Source: Clostridia bacterium (GTDB lineage Bacteria > Bacillota > Clostridia > Peptostreptococcales > Anaerovoracaceae). Taken from it: 59,147 nt of DNA. The notes beneath the pieces were generated by a model that was given only the letters and a program-made list of their open reading frames with translations, searched no databases and was not told the DNA's origin. The first letter of the stretch is position 1; each line of letters starts with the position of its first letter. This document shows, in pieces, positions 7,760 through 15,645 of the stretch. The translations under genes and the position numbers were made by a program. The stretch lies in assembly GCA_024403185.1 (NCBI GenBank), contig JAKSSG010000005.1, forward strand, positions 1-59,147, read 5' to 3'.

Positions 7760-10582
7760 ATGTATCCGGTTCTAATAGCGAGAGAGGAAATAGTATGCAT
7801 GATCATACTGCTGTTCCTCTACTTTATGTCAAAATCATATCTTGTAGGCAAGGACAGTAAACCTTTCACAAGACTCATGTGGTTTGCCATGCTCCACGTT
7901 GCCTTTGATATAATCACGGTTCTGACAGTAAACAACATGGATACCGTACCGCTTTGGCTAAATAATGTATGCCACATTATCTTCTACACGACGGCAATAC
8001 TGTACGCCAACGAGATATTCTTCTACGTAATGAGAATGTGCTATTCGAACATCTGGAAGAAACTCTACTGGGTGGGATACATACTGGTAGGACTCTTCAT
8101 GTGCTCGGTACCGCTTCTGGGCATTCAGTATGCGGAGATGAGCGGCACATGGTCAAGTACGGGTGTGGCAGCCTATGTGGGTTTCGCAGTAGCTTTCCTG
8201 TATTTCCTGGCAGCAACCGGCGTTCTGCTCATAAACTTTGGAAAGCTGAAAAATATGGTAAAATATGCACTGCTGCCTATGATGCTGGTGCTTTTCGCAA
8301 GTGTAATCGTTCAGATAATCGTTCCGGAAATGCTGTTTACCGGCGGCGGAATCACAATTGTAACAGTTGCATTCTTCTTCTCCGTTGAGAATCCGGTGCA
8401 CCTGTTCAGACAGAAGGCAATGACCGATGCCCTGACAGGAGTTCAGTCTAGACAGAGCTACGACATGGACATCGCTGACATAGATGAAAAATTCAAGAAG
8501 AATCCAAATTCAAATTACATATTCGCGTTCTGCGATATAAATAACCTGAAGGCTGTTAACGGACTTTTCGGGCATACCGAAGGAGACCATTACATCACCC
8601 TGGTTGCCGGCGTTTTGCTGAGCGAGTTCAGGCACGCCGATGGAATATACAGAATGGGCGGTGACGAGTTCTTCGTAATATTCCACAACGTGGAGGAGGA
8701 AACGGTTATCGAGGAGTGCCGCAGAGTGCAGGAAAAGATTGCTTCCGTAGATACAGGCAAGAGCTACACGCCGGCAGTTGCCATAGGCTATGCCATCGCG
8801 GGGCCTGAGTACAAGAGCATTCGCGACGTAGTAAGAACAGCCGACTACATGATGTACAAAAACAAGACAGAGATGAAGGGAGCCAAGTCCTTCGTGGGAA
8901 GCGGCATGGGAACAACCCTGAATCTTACCGGACTTACGGATTCGCTCTTCGATGCGATGTGTTCATCTAACGAGAGAATATATCCGTTCCTCTGCAACCT
9001 TGAAACCAACGTAACAAGAATTTCACCTGCGTGGAATGAATACTTTGGCATGGGATTCGAGTTCACCGATGATTTCGGTGAAAAGTGGGGTGCCAAGATT
9101 CACCCTGATGACGTTCAGGAAGACAGGTACGTATATACGGAGGTAATGACCGGCAAGAGAAAGTACTACAACTGTGAGTACAGGGCTCTCAACAGTGAAA
9201 ATGAATACGTCCTCTGCGAAATACACGGATCCAAGTACAACGGAAAGAACGGCGAACCGGACGTATTTGCCGGTTATCTGATCAACCGGGGAATTGAGGA
9301 AAAGGTTGATGCCATTACCGGATTTGAAAATTTCATAGTAATGGATGAGAAGTTCCTGGAAATCGTCGGTTCCGACAGGCATGCAATCATCCTGAAGCTT
9401 GTGATAAACAATGCCGAAAGGCTTAACATGATTTACGGATACAGCGGCGGCAGGGACATACTGAGAGATGCGGCACTTATCGTACAGAGAGAAGTGGGCA
9501 ATGCGGGAGATGTTTACACCGACAAGGGAATCAACATAACAATTCCGCTCTATGATGTAAGCAGGGCTGAAGCTGTGCATGTTTATGACAGCATTTACGA
9601 GGCCCTTGCCCATGGCGTAGAATACGGGGAAGAAATTGTACCGTTGAACATTTCAGGTGGTGCTGCAGAAATTGTTACCGGCACATCGAGCGACAGAGAT
9701 ACAGTTCGAAGCGAACTGCTCTTCGCACTTGACGAATCAAGAGATAACAAGCATAACAAGCAGGTATTCACGGATGAGATGTTCGAGGGACATTCGCAGA
9801 TGGATCTTGAACTGCTCACGGAAATCCACAAGGATGCAACAGGAGAGGCAGAGAATTTCTGCCTGAGGTATCAGCCTATACTGGATACTCAGACCGGCAG
9901 GGTAATCGGATCGGAATCTCTTCTCAGATGGAGAGATGCTGTTCACGGTGAAATCGTACCGGGACGATTCATTGACTTCCTGGAGACGGATTTCTGCTTC
10001 TACGAACTGGGTCTTAAGATAATAAGACGCGCGGTCAAGGATGCGGTAATCATAAGAAGGCAGATACCGGATTATTTTGTAGGCGTGAATGTTACCGCTG
10101 TTCAGATGAGAAGCGGAAACTTCGTCAACGAGATTATGGAAATCCTGGAAGGAGAAAACTATCCGCCTGAGGGACTGATTCTCGAGCTTACCGAGCGAAG
10201 TAAGGAACTGGATGCGGACTTCCTCAAGGAGAGCATCGCGGATATCAGAAGCAGAGGCGTTAAGGTTGCCTTTGATGACATGGGAACGGGATACTCGACA
10301 GTTAACCTTCTTCTTAACATACCGGTAGATGAAGTCAAGCTTGATAAGGACTTCGTTGAAAGGCTGCAGGATGAGAGAAACTTCCAGATTTACGCAAAGG
10401 CACTTACTGCATCATCGGCAAGAACGGGAACTGCAGTATGCTTTGAAGGTGTGGAAACGGAAGAAATGCATGAGTTCCTGAAACAGTACGGAGAATCATT
10501 CTGCCAGGGCTTCTATTTTGCGAAACCGCTGCTGATTGAGGAATTCCTGGAATTCACAAAACCTGAAGATGACAATAAATAA
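7760..10582 (+). CDS. Membrane-bound GGDEF-PAS-GGDEF-like-EAL cyclic-di-GMP protein
   Basis: 940 residues, ATG at 7760 with AAAGGGG upstream; the longer open frame runs through the preceding terminator and is not the gene. Order: about seven membrane helices (residues 5-215); a GGDEF diguanylate cyclase domain with intact GGDEF near residue 300 and an RxxD inhibitory site exactly five residues before it (RHADGIYRMGGDEF); a PAS-like segment (about 395-510); a second, degenerate GGDEF-like fold (signature reads SGGRD); and an EAL phosphodiesterase domain from about 690. EAL residues look intact: ESLLRW near 718, LELTER, DDMGTGYS near 838, KLDK, FEGVET. Both making and breaking of cyclic-di-GMP are possible. 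No RNA or operon partner is evident. Confidence 0.93.
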   Translation: MYPVLIAREEIVCMIILLFLYFMSKSYLVGKDSKPFTRLMWFAMLHVAFDIITVLTVNNMDTVPLWLNNVCHIIFYTTAILYANEIFFYVMRMCYSNIWKKLYWVGYILVGLFMCSVPLLGIQYAEMSGTWSSTGVAAYVGFAVAFLYFLAATGVLLINFGKLKNMVKYALLPMMLVLFASVIVQIIVPEMLFTGGGITIVTVAFFFSVENPVHLFRQKAMTDALTGVQSRQSYDMDIADIDEKFKKNPNSNYIFAFCDINNLKAVNGLFGHTEGDHYITLVAGVLLSEFRHADGIYRMGGDEFFVIFHNVEEETVIEECRRVQEKIASVDTGKSYTPAVAIGYAIAGPEYKSIRDVVRTADYMMYKNKTEMKGAKSFVGSGMGTTLNLTGLTDSLFDAMCSSNERIYPFLCNLETNVTRISPAWNEYFGMGFEFTDDFGEKWGAKIHPDDVQEDRYVYTEVMTGKRKYYNCEYRALNSENEYVLCEIHGSKYNGKNGEPDVFAGYLINRGIEEKVDAITGFENFIVMDEKFLEIVGSDRHAIILKLVINNAERLNMIYGYSGGRDILRDAALIVQREVGNAGDVYTDKGINITIPLYDVSRAEAVHVYDSIYEALAHGVEYGEEIVPLNISGGAAEIVTGTSSDRDTVRSELLFALDESRDNKHNKQVFTDEMFEGHSQMDLELLTEIHKDATGEAENFCLRYQPILDTQTGRVIGSESLLRWRDAVHGEIVPGRFIDFLETDFCFYELGLKIIRRAVKDAVIIRRQIPDYFVGVNVTAVQMRSGNFVNEIMEILEGENYPPEGLILELTERSKELDADFLKESIADIRSRGVKVAFDDMGTGYSTVNLLLNIPVDEVKLDKDFVERLQDERNFQIYAKALTASSARTGTAVCFEGVETEEMHEFLKQYGESFCQGFYFAKPLLIEEFLEFTKPEDDNK

Positions 10583-10603
10583 TAGCATGAACGGAGGCAA
10601 AGA

Positions 10604-11089
10604 ATGGCAATAGACAAAGTAAAAGAATATTTCCGCCAGTTCGGAATGGAAGACAAGGTAATGGAGTTTGACGTTTCAAGTGCAACGGTTGACCTGGCAG
10701 CGGAGGCTGTTGGCGTTGAAGGTGCACGCATATGCAAAACCATGTCATTTCTCAAGCCTGACGGAGCCGGCGCAATACTGGTTCAGATGGCGGGCGACGG
10801 AAGAATCAACAACAGAAAATTCAAGGATCAGTTCGGATTCAAGGCGAAAATGCTCAAGCCGGACGAAGTCATTGAATATACAGGACATGCAATCGGAGGC
10901 GTGTGTGCCTTTGCAATAGAGAGGGACGACGTTGACGTTTACTGCGACGAATCCATGAAGAGATTCGAGACAGTATTTCCTGCCTGCGGTTCAGACAACA
11001 GCGCAATTGAACTGACAAATGATGAATTATACAAATACAGCAATGCAATCGGGTGGGTTGATATATGCAAGCTGCCCGGGGAGGAATAG
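10604..11089 (+). CDS. YbaK/EbsC-type aminoacyl-tRNA deacylase
   Basis: 161 residues, ATG with GGAGG seven bases upstream. The YbaK/ProX fold hydrolyses mischarged tRNAs such as Cys-tRNA(Pro) or Ala-tRNA(Pro). Visible landmarks are ICKTMSFL (the invariant Lys), NRKFKDQFG, KMLKPDEVIEYTGHAIGGVCAFA (the GxxxGGVxPFA-like motif) and the closing region on nucleotide/tRNA binding. Length is normal for a free-standing editing protein. It sits 21 bases after the GGDEF/EAL gene and 3 bases before hypC, so it is co-transcribed with hypCDE although no link with hydrogenase is known. Confidence 0.9.
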   Translation: MAIDKVKEYFRQFGMEDKVMEFDVSSATVDLAAEAVGVEGARICKTMSFLKPDGAGAILVQMAGDGRINNRKFKDQFGFKAKMLKPDEVIEYTGHAIGGVCAFAIERDDVDVYCDESMKRFETVFPACGSDNSAIELTNDELYKYSNAIGWVDICKLPGEE

Positions 11090-11092
11090 GAT

Positions 11093-11308
11093 ATGTGCGT
11101 GGCAATACCAGGAAGAGTCACAGAAGTTGATGGCTCAATGGCAAAAGTAGATTTTAACGGCAACAGCGTAAATGTTAACGTGGGTCTGGTTGATCCCAAG
11201 GTTGGCCAGTATGTACTCGTTCATGCAGGCTGTGCAATAGAAGTTATGGAAAAGGAACAGGCTCAGGAAATCATAGACCTGTTTGCCGATCTGGAGGAAA
11301 TGGCCTAA
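11093..11308 (+). CDS. hypC: Hydrogenase maturation chaperone HypC
   Basis: 71 residues starting MCVAIPGRV; Cys2 is the residue that holds the Fe(CN)2CO unit and binds the hydrogenase large subunit. The small OB-fold body (VNVGLVDPKVGQYVLVHAGCAIEVM) and C-terminal helix are present at usual length. GGAGG lies a few bases upstream within the preceding gene end. Its TAA shares one base with the ATG of hypD, a strong sign of translational coupling. Confidence 0.97.
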   Translation: MCVAIPGRVTEVDGSMAKVDFNGNSVNVNVGLVDPKVGQYVLVHAGCAIEVMEKEQAQEIIDLFADLEEMA

Positions 11309-12369
11309 TGGAAATCAGGGAAGTAATGGATTATCTGAAATCCTATGACGGCAGAGAACTGAAGCTCATGGAAGTTTGCGGCACTCACACTGCCGCAATT
11401 TTCAGGAACGGAATCAGGGACCTCATCTCACCGAAGATCAAGCTGATTTCAGGACCGGGATGTCCCGTGTGCGTAACGCCGACGGCCTTCATTGACAAGT
11501 GCGTTGAATACGCCAGGAAGCCGGGATGTGAACTTCTTACCTTCGGCGACATGATGAAGGTGCCGGGGACGGGCGGAAGCCTGTCTGAAAACAAGGCGGA
11601 AACGGCCGACGGCTCGAAGGCAAACATTACCATTATGTATTCGCCTTTTGAGGCAATCGAGAAGGCCGGGGAGAACCCTGAAACGACCTATGTCATCGCT
11701 GCGGTAGGCTTTGAGACTACGGCTCCGACTTATGCGCTCATGGTTCAGCAGGCAAAGGCGCAGGGCATAGATAACATCAGGCTTGTGACAGCCCTGAAGA
11801 CGGCTATTCCTGCCTTAGACTGGATTTGCGCCAATCAGAATGATATTGACGGATTCATCTGTCCGGGCCATGTGAGCGTGATTACAGGCGTTCACGTTTA
11901 TGACGGGCTTGCGGAGAAATACGGCAGACCTTTCGTGGTTTCAGGCTTTGAGGCAGAACATATTCTGGTGGCAATATACAGAATAGTGAAGCAGATTGAA
12001 GCGGGTGAGGGATATGTTGAGAACATGTATCCGAACGCAGTGCGCGAAAACGGAAACGAGAAGGCAATAGCCGCAATCAATGAAGTATACGAACCGGGAC
12101 CTGCCATGTGGCGCGGCCTTGGTGTAATAGAGGGCAGCGGACTTTATCTTAAGGGAGACTACGCTGCATATGACGGAGGAAGCATGGGCCTGGATGAGGA
12201 CATGGAGCTTCCGGAGGGCTGCAGATGCGGTGCAGTCATTACGGGAAAGATTAACCCGGATCAGTGTCCGATGTTCGCGGGAGGTACCTGTACGCCGATG
12301 AATCCGTTCGGACCGTGCATGGTCTCAAGCGAGGGATCATGCGGAATATGGTACAGAAATAAACATTAA
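11308..12369 (+). CDS. hypD: Hydrogenase maturation protein HypD
   Basis: 353 residues. HypD is the iron-sulfur scaffold with HypC on which the Fe(CN)2CO group is assembled. Signature segments: VCGTHTAAI, GPGCPVCVTP, GFETTAPTYA, ICPGHVSVITG, and a cysteine-rich end (CRCGAVITG, DQCPMFAGGTCTP, GPCMVSSEGSC) that holds the 4Fe-4S cluster. The start codon overlaps the hypC stop (TAATG). 53 bases separate it from hypE. Confidence 0.97.
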   Translation: MEIREVMDYLKSYDGRELKLMEVCGTHTAAIFRNGIRDLISPKIKLISGPGCPVCVTPTAFIDKCVEYARKPGCELLTFGDMMKVPGTGGSLSENKAETADGSKANITIMYSPFEAIEKAGENPETTYVIAAVGFETTAPTYALMVQQAKAQGIDNIRLVTALKTAIPALDWICANQNDIDGFICPGHVSVITGVHVYDGLAEKYGRPFVVSGFEAEHILVAIYRIVKQIEAGEGYVENMYPNAVRENGNEKAIAAINEVYEPGPAMWRGLGVIEGSGLYLKGDYAAYDGGSMGLDEDMELPEGCRCGAVITGKINPDQCPMFAGGTCTPMNPFGPCMVSSEGSCGIWYRNKH

Positions 12370-12422
12370 GCGTGTAATGGCGTCTGGAATCATTGCACAA
12401 ATCATACATTAAGGAGATAGAC

Positions 12423-13403
12423 ATGAAAATTACAATGGCACATGGAAGCGGCGGAAAGAGTTCGGCTCAGTTGATGGGCGACATTTTCGGAAAGCATTTC
12501 AAAAATCAGGTGCTGGACAAGATGGAAGATGCAGCAGTTCTTGAGGTAGGCGGTAAAATTGCCTGCAGCACGGATTCATTCGTGGTTACCCCGCTGGTAT
12601 TCAAGGGCGGAGACATAGGCAAGCTGTGTGTATGCGGAACGGTTAACGATCTGCTCATGATGGGTGCGGTTCCTAAATATCTTACCTGCGGATTCATTCT
12701 GGAGGAAGGTCTTGATGTGGAACTCCTGGATCAGGTTGTTGAATCCATGGCGGCTCAGGCCAGAGCGGCAGGAGTTATTATAGTCGCAGGAGACACAAAG
12801 GTTGTAGAAGGCGCCGGCGGAATGTATATCAACACCACAGGCATTGGCGAAATACCTGAAGGCCGTGATGTTTCAAGTGCAAACTGCAGAGACGGCGACG
12901 TGATAATCTGCTCGGGACATTTGGGCGACCATCACGCGTGCATACTTTCACACCGAATGGAGATTGAGAACAACATCAAGTCTGACTGTGCCGCACTCAA
13001 TGACATTGTAGATACCCTGTATGAAGCGGGAATAAACGTTAAGACAATGAGAGACGTTACCCGCGGAGGGCTTGGAACAGTTATAAACGAAATAGCCGAA
13101 AGCTCCAGAATTCAGATTGAACTTGAAGAGGATGCGATCCCGGTTAACCCGGAAGTGAAGGGCTTTGCTGACATTCTGGGTCTGGACCCGCTCTACATGG
13201 GCAACGAGGGAAAGATGATTGCCGTAGTTCCTGCTGAGCAGGCTGAAGCGGCTCTGGCAGCAGTGAAATCCACTGAACACGGAGTCAATGCCGCAATAAT
13301 AGGACAGGTTAAGGCCGGCGAGGGCGCCTATATAAGAACACGCCTGGGTGCAACCAGAAGATTTGACGTATTGTACGGCGAAGGGCTGCCGAGAATATGC
13401 TAA
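12423..13403 (+). CDS. hypE: Hydrogenase maturation protein HypE
   Basis: 326 residues from the ATG at 12423, which has AAGGAGAT five to six bases upstream; an upstream in-frame start lacks this. HypE dehydrates the carbamoyl group that HypF places on its last cysteine, giving a thiocyanate that becomes the CN ligand. Seen: MAHGSGGKSS at the N-terminus, DSFVVTPL, VCGTVNDLLMMGAVP, DTKVVEGAG, TRGGLGTV and the diagnostic C-terminus PRIC. Last gene of hypCDE. The interspaced repeat array begins 14 bases after its stop, and I see no separate terminator unless the array hairpins serve as one. Confidence 0.97.
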   Translation: MKITMAHGSGGKSSAQLMGDIFGKHFKNQVLDKMEDAAVLEVGGKIACSTDSFVVTPLVFKGGDIGKLCVCGTVNDLLMMGAVPKYLTCGFILEEGLDVELLDQVVESMAAQARAAGVIIVAGDTKVVEGAGGMYINTTGIGEIPEGRDVSSANCRDGDVIICSGHLGDHHACILSHRMEIENNIKSDCAALNDIVDTLYEAGINVKTMRDVTRGGLGTVINEIAESSRIQIELEEDAIPVNPEVKGFADILGLDPLYMGNEGKMIAVVPAEQAEAALAAVKSTEHGVNAAIIGQVKAGEGAYIRTRLGATRRFDVLYGEGLPRIC

Positions 13404-13425
13404 TATGCAGAAAAATGGTCAGACA

Positions 13426-13464
13426 CTCGATGAAAACACCTAAAAACAGGGTGATTTCATCGAG
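13426..13464. repeat. Interspaced-repeat unit 1 (39 nt)
   Basis: Arms 13426-13435 and 13455-13464; insert acacctaaaaacagggtga (19 nt). The insert itself can pair CACC (13437-13440) with GGTG (13450-13453), extending the hairpin. Confidence 0.9.
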
Positions 13465-13498
13465 AAAACAGAAACAAACCAAATATCAAAAAAATGTA

Positions 13499-13537
13499 CT
13501 CGATGAAAATAGCATTATTGAAGCTTGTTTCATCGAG
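13499..13537. repeat. Interspaced-repeat unit 2 (39 nt)
   Basis: Arms 13499-13508 and 13528-13537; insert atagcattattgaagcttg (19 nt). The stem extends to 12 bp (TA before, TA after) and is followed by TTTTT on the plus strand, so it may also end transcription coming from hypE. Confidence 0.9.
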
Positions 13538-13581
13538 TATTTTTACAGTTAAAGAATAATTGGTGGTAATTAATAACAAAA

Positions 13582-13620
13582 CTCGATGAAATAGTAGCGA
13601 AAACATCACATTTCATCGAG
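13582..13620. repeat. Interspaced-repeat unit 3 (39 nt)
   Basis: Arms 13582-13591 and 13611-13620; insert tagtagcgaaaacatcaca (19 nt). One further T-A pair closes inside the arms. The right arm runs on into the terminal inverted repeat. Confidence 0.9.
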
Positions 13621-13645
13621 TGTCTGACCTGTAATTCGTAAATAA

Positions 13646-14590
13646 TCAAAACCATAGTCGTGGAAGCACTTCCCGCATGATAATCTGGCGAAGGCACTTA
13701 GTATCCTCCACTTCTTTCTCAAAGGTTGTAATCATATTTCCGCGTTTTACGGTATTTGTGTATTGCAATACAATTTCGCGTTCTGAAGCATTGGCCCTAT
13801 AAATGAAATCGTCGCACATACCCTCATGTTCCCAGTAAATCATTTCATTGTCTGCAAGCAGTATCTTGAAATCGTTATATATTATTATGTTGCCTGAACA
13901 AGGGTCATATGCTCGCCAGATTGATCCGACACAATTCATCCATTCGAGTTCCTTGGGAACGCGCCATAGACATGTATTTCCGCGAATATAATTCAAAGTG
14001 CCTGCAAGAAGACCACGTTCTTTTAAATCGTTTTCAAGAGAACAAACAAGAGGAAAAACTTTAATAATTTGCTTTTCGTCATGATGATACGGAACGGCAA
14101 GTTCCTCCAATGCATTTCCAATATCTCTTTCCGATTTTGAACGTACCGGAATATTGTTATTTGTATATTTCGCTGTACTTAAATCAATTTTCTTTTTTAC
14201 ATAACCTCGCGTAAACCAATTAAACTGATTGCTTGTCATTACAATTTTAGCGAGATTGAGATTACCATCTGCGAATTCATCTATTAAAGACAGGAGAAGA
14301 GAAACATTCTCTGAAGTGTTTTCTTCCAGTGCATGCAAAAGTAGGCATAGATATTTTCGGCGAGCCAGACTATATAAGCGCTCAGTTTTCTTGGAAATAT
14401 AAACTTCTTTGCCGTTGATTTTTTCGTAGAAATAAACACAACCTCTGTCGTGCCTGAAATGAAGGATGCCCTCATCAGTGCCGGCCAGACGTTTGCGGAC
14501 ACGTGAAAGTGCCGCGGTTTTATCATAATTACCCTGCAATGCGATGCTTATTGACCTTTTGAATGCATCGGGAGATATTAATTGCTTCAT
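13646..14590 (-). CDS. PD-(D/E)XK nuclease-like protein of unknown role
   Basis: 314 residues from the ATG at 14590, which has GAGAGG ten bases upstream; the frame can be extended to a TTG but without a ribosome-binding site. N-terminal third: a small region with GILHFRHDRGCVYFYEKING and KEVYISKK, then helical (YSLARRKYLCLLLHALEE). C-terminal half: VRSKSERDIGNALEELAVPY (E154), NDFKILL (D240) and IYWEHEGMCDD (E254). This E...D...E pattern resembles a PD-(D/E)XK restriction-type fold seen in a widespread Clostridia family, where I recall PDFTI and WEHFGM in these places; the differences here may mean altered or lost catalysis. The gene is visibly more AT-rich than its neighbours, which suggests transfer. 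The repeat array starts 17 bases after its stop. Confidence 0.7.
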   Translation of the reverse strand: MKQLISPDAFKRSISIALQGNYDKTAALSRVRKRLAGTDEGILHFRHDRGCVYFYEKINGKEVYISKKTERLYSLARRKYLCLLLHALEENTSENVSLLLSLIDEFADGNLNLAKIVMTSNQFNWFTRGYVKKKIDLSTAKYTNNNIPVRSKSERDIGNALEELAVPYHHDEKQIIKVFPLVCSLENDLKERGLLAGTLNYIRGNTCLWRVPKELEWMNCVGSIWRAYDPCSGNIIIYNDFKILLADNEMIYWEHEGMCDDFIYRANASEREIVLQYTNTVKRGNMITTFEKEVEDTKCLRQIIMREVLPRLWF

Positions 14591-14627
14591 TTGTGTTTTA
14601 CCTCTCAGTCGCAATACCCATAATACT

Positions 14628-14656
14628 TTATAACCATAAAATGTAATTTATTACAA
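14628..14656 (-). promoter_or_regulatory. Probable promoter of the nuclease-like gene
   Basis: Minus-strand TTGTAA (14656-14651), 17 bases, TTATAA (14633-14628). It places the start of transcription about 30 bases before the ATG. The region is AT-rich, so chance matches are likely and confidence is moderate. Confidence 0.45.
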
Positions 14657-14689
14657 TAAATAGTAATATAATACGGCTGAAATAGCAAT

Positions 14690-14714
14690 AAAAAATCCCA
14701 TGAAACATGGGATT
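14690..14714 (-). terminator. Intrinsic terminator of the deoC operon
   Basis: On the minus strand AATCCCATG and CATGGGATT form a 9-bp stem with a three-base loop, followed by TTTTTT. It lies 24 bases after the stop of the small membrane protein gene. Confidence 0.88.
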
Positions 14715-14737
14715 AATCGTCAAATGGTGCTGACAGG

Positions 14738-14920
14738 CTAGTCGCCCTTCATTTTTATCAGTCCGAATATGGTAATTATTGCACCGGCCGCAATGAAGAA
14801 CATTGCGCTGGCGTTTGAATGTCCGGGAAAATATCCCGTCTTGTAGGCTATTCCCATTACGCAGATCATCATGCCGACACCTGCCATTATTATGTGCAGA
14901 AATTTCTTTCCGTAGTTCAT
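14738..14920 (-). CDS. Small two-helix membrane protein, unknown function
   Basis: 60 residues. Two hydrophobic segments are visible (about residues 7-27, IIMAGVGMMICVMGIAY, and 37-56, ASAMFFIAAGAIITIFGLI), separated by a short polar loop (KTGYFPGHSN) and ending in KMKGD. Its ATG overlaps the deoC stop (ATGA), so it is translationally coupled to deoC and shares its terminator. I do not recognise a family. Confidence 0.75.
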   Translation of the reverse strand: MNYGKKFLHIIMAGVGMMICVMGIAYKTGYFPGHSNASAMFFIAAGAIITIFGLIKMKGD

Positions 14921-15582
14921 TTCTTATACTCCTCCATTATTTCCACTGATGCGCTGCAACCGAGTCTGTCGGCACCCGCATCAATCATTGCCTTTGCATC
15001 TTCAAGTGTCCTTATTCCGCCGGAGGCCTTTACAAGTGCCTTGTCTCCGACCGTATTCTTCATAAGACGCACTGCTTCTGCCGTTGCACCGCCTGTTGAG
15101 AAGCCTGTGGAAGTCTTGACGAAGTCAGCACCGCACTCCACACAGGATCTGCAGGCCTGCACAATTTCTTCATCCGTAAGAAGGCAGGTTTCGATTATTA
15201 CCTTCAGTATGGCTCCGTCCTCGTGGCACATTTCGCCTATGGCGTAGATCTCATCCTCGACATAGGCCCAGTTTCCTGCCTTTGCCTGGCCGATGTTCAT
15301 GACCAGGTCTATTTCGTGTGCACCGTCCTCAAGTGCAAGCTGGACCTCGTATGCCTTTGCGTTTGTGGACATGGCGCCGAGAGGGAAGCCTGCAACTGCG
15401 GCAACCTTTACATCTGAGCCTGCCGCATCAACGAAACGGCGAACGCTTCGCACGTGACTGCTGTTCACACAGACTGAGGCGAAGTCGTAAGCAACAGCTT
15501 CCGAAACCAGCTTGAGAATCTGGGATGAAGTCGCCTCAGGCTTCAGCAGAGTGTGGTCAAAATATTTATTAAAAGCTTTCAT
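14917..15582 (-). CDS. deoC: Deoxyribose-phosphate aldolase
   Basis: 221 residues from the ATG at 15582 (GGAG eight bases upstream). The enzyme splits 2-deoxyribose-5-phosphate into acetaldehyde and glyceraldehyde-3-phosphate in deoxynucleoside breakdown. TIM-barrel landmarks are FDHTLLKPEAT, VCVNSSHV, VAGFPLGAMST, EIDLVMNIG, KVIIETCLL, FVKTSTGFSTGGAT (Schiff-base Lys) and VKASGGIRT (second active-site Lys). Length is normal. No other deo gene is nearby. Confidence 0.96.
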   Translation of the reverse strand: MKAFNKYFDHTLLKPEATSSQILKLVSEAVAYDFASVCVNSSHVRSVRRFVDAAGSDVKVAAVAGFPLGAMSTNAKAYEVQLALEDGAHEIDLVMNIGQAKAGNWAYVEDEIYAIGEMCHEDGAILKVIIETCLLTDEEIVQACRSCVECGADFVKTSTGFSTGGATAEAVRLMKNTVGDKALVKASGGIRTLEDAKAMIDAGADRLGCSASVEIMEEYKK

Positions 15583-15645
15583 TGGAATTCTCCTCTGATT
15601 TATCTGTTGTGCTATAATTGTAACATAAACGGGAGGCATTAAGGA

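Larger units (their letters stand above)
13417..13629. repeat. Array of three arm-19 nt-arm inverted-repeat units inside a 19-bp terminal inverted repeat
   Basis: Six copies of one 10-mer alternate in orientation: CTCGATGAAA at 13426, 13499 and 13582, TTTCATCGAG at 13455, 13528 and 13611. Each pair encloses exactly 19 bases, and the three 19-base inserts share no sequence. The units are spaced by AT-rich stretches of 34 and 44 bases. The two outermost copies extend to a perfect 19-bp terminal inverted repeat, GGTCAGACACTCGATGAAA at 13417-13435 and its complement at 13611-13629. The array lies between the 3' ends of hypE and the leftward nuclease-like gene (stop at 13646). It is not a CRISPR in form. 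It could be a structured RNA, a protein-binding array or a small mobile element; the sequence alone does not decide. Confidence 0.9.

Noticed and set aside
13417..13629. CRISPR array
   Set aside because: Copies alternate in orientation, the arms are only 10 bases, spacing between units is 34 and 44 bases, and there is no cas gene. The form is different.
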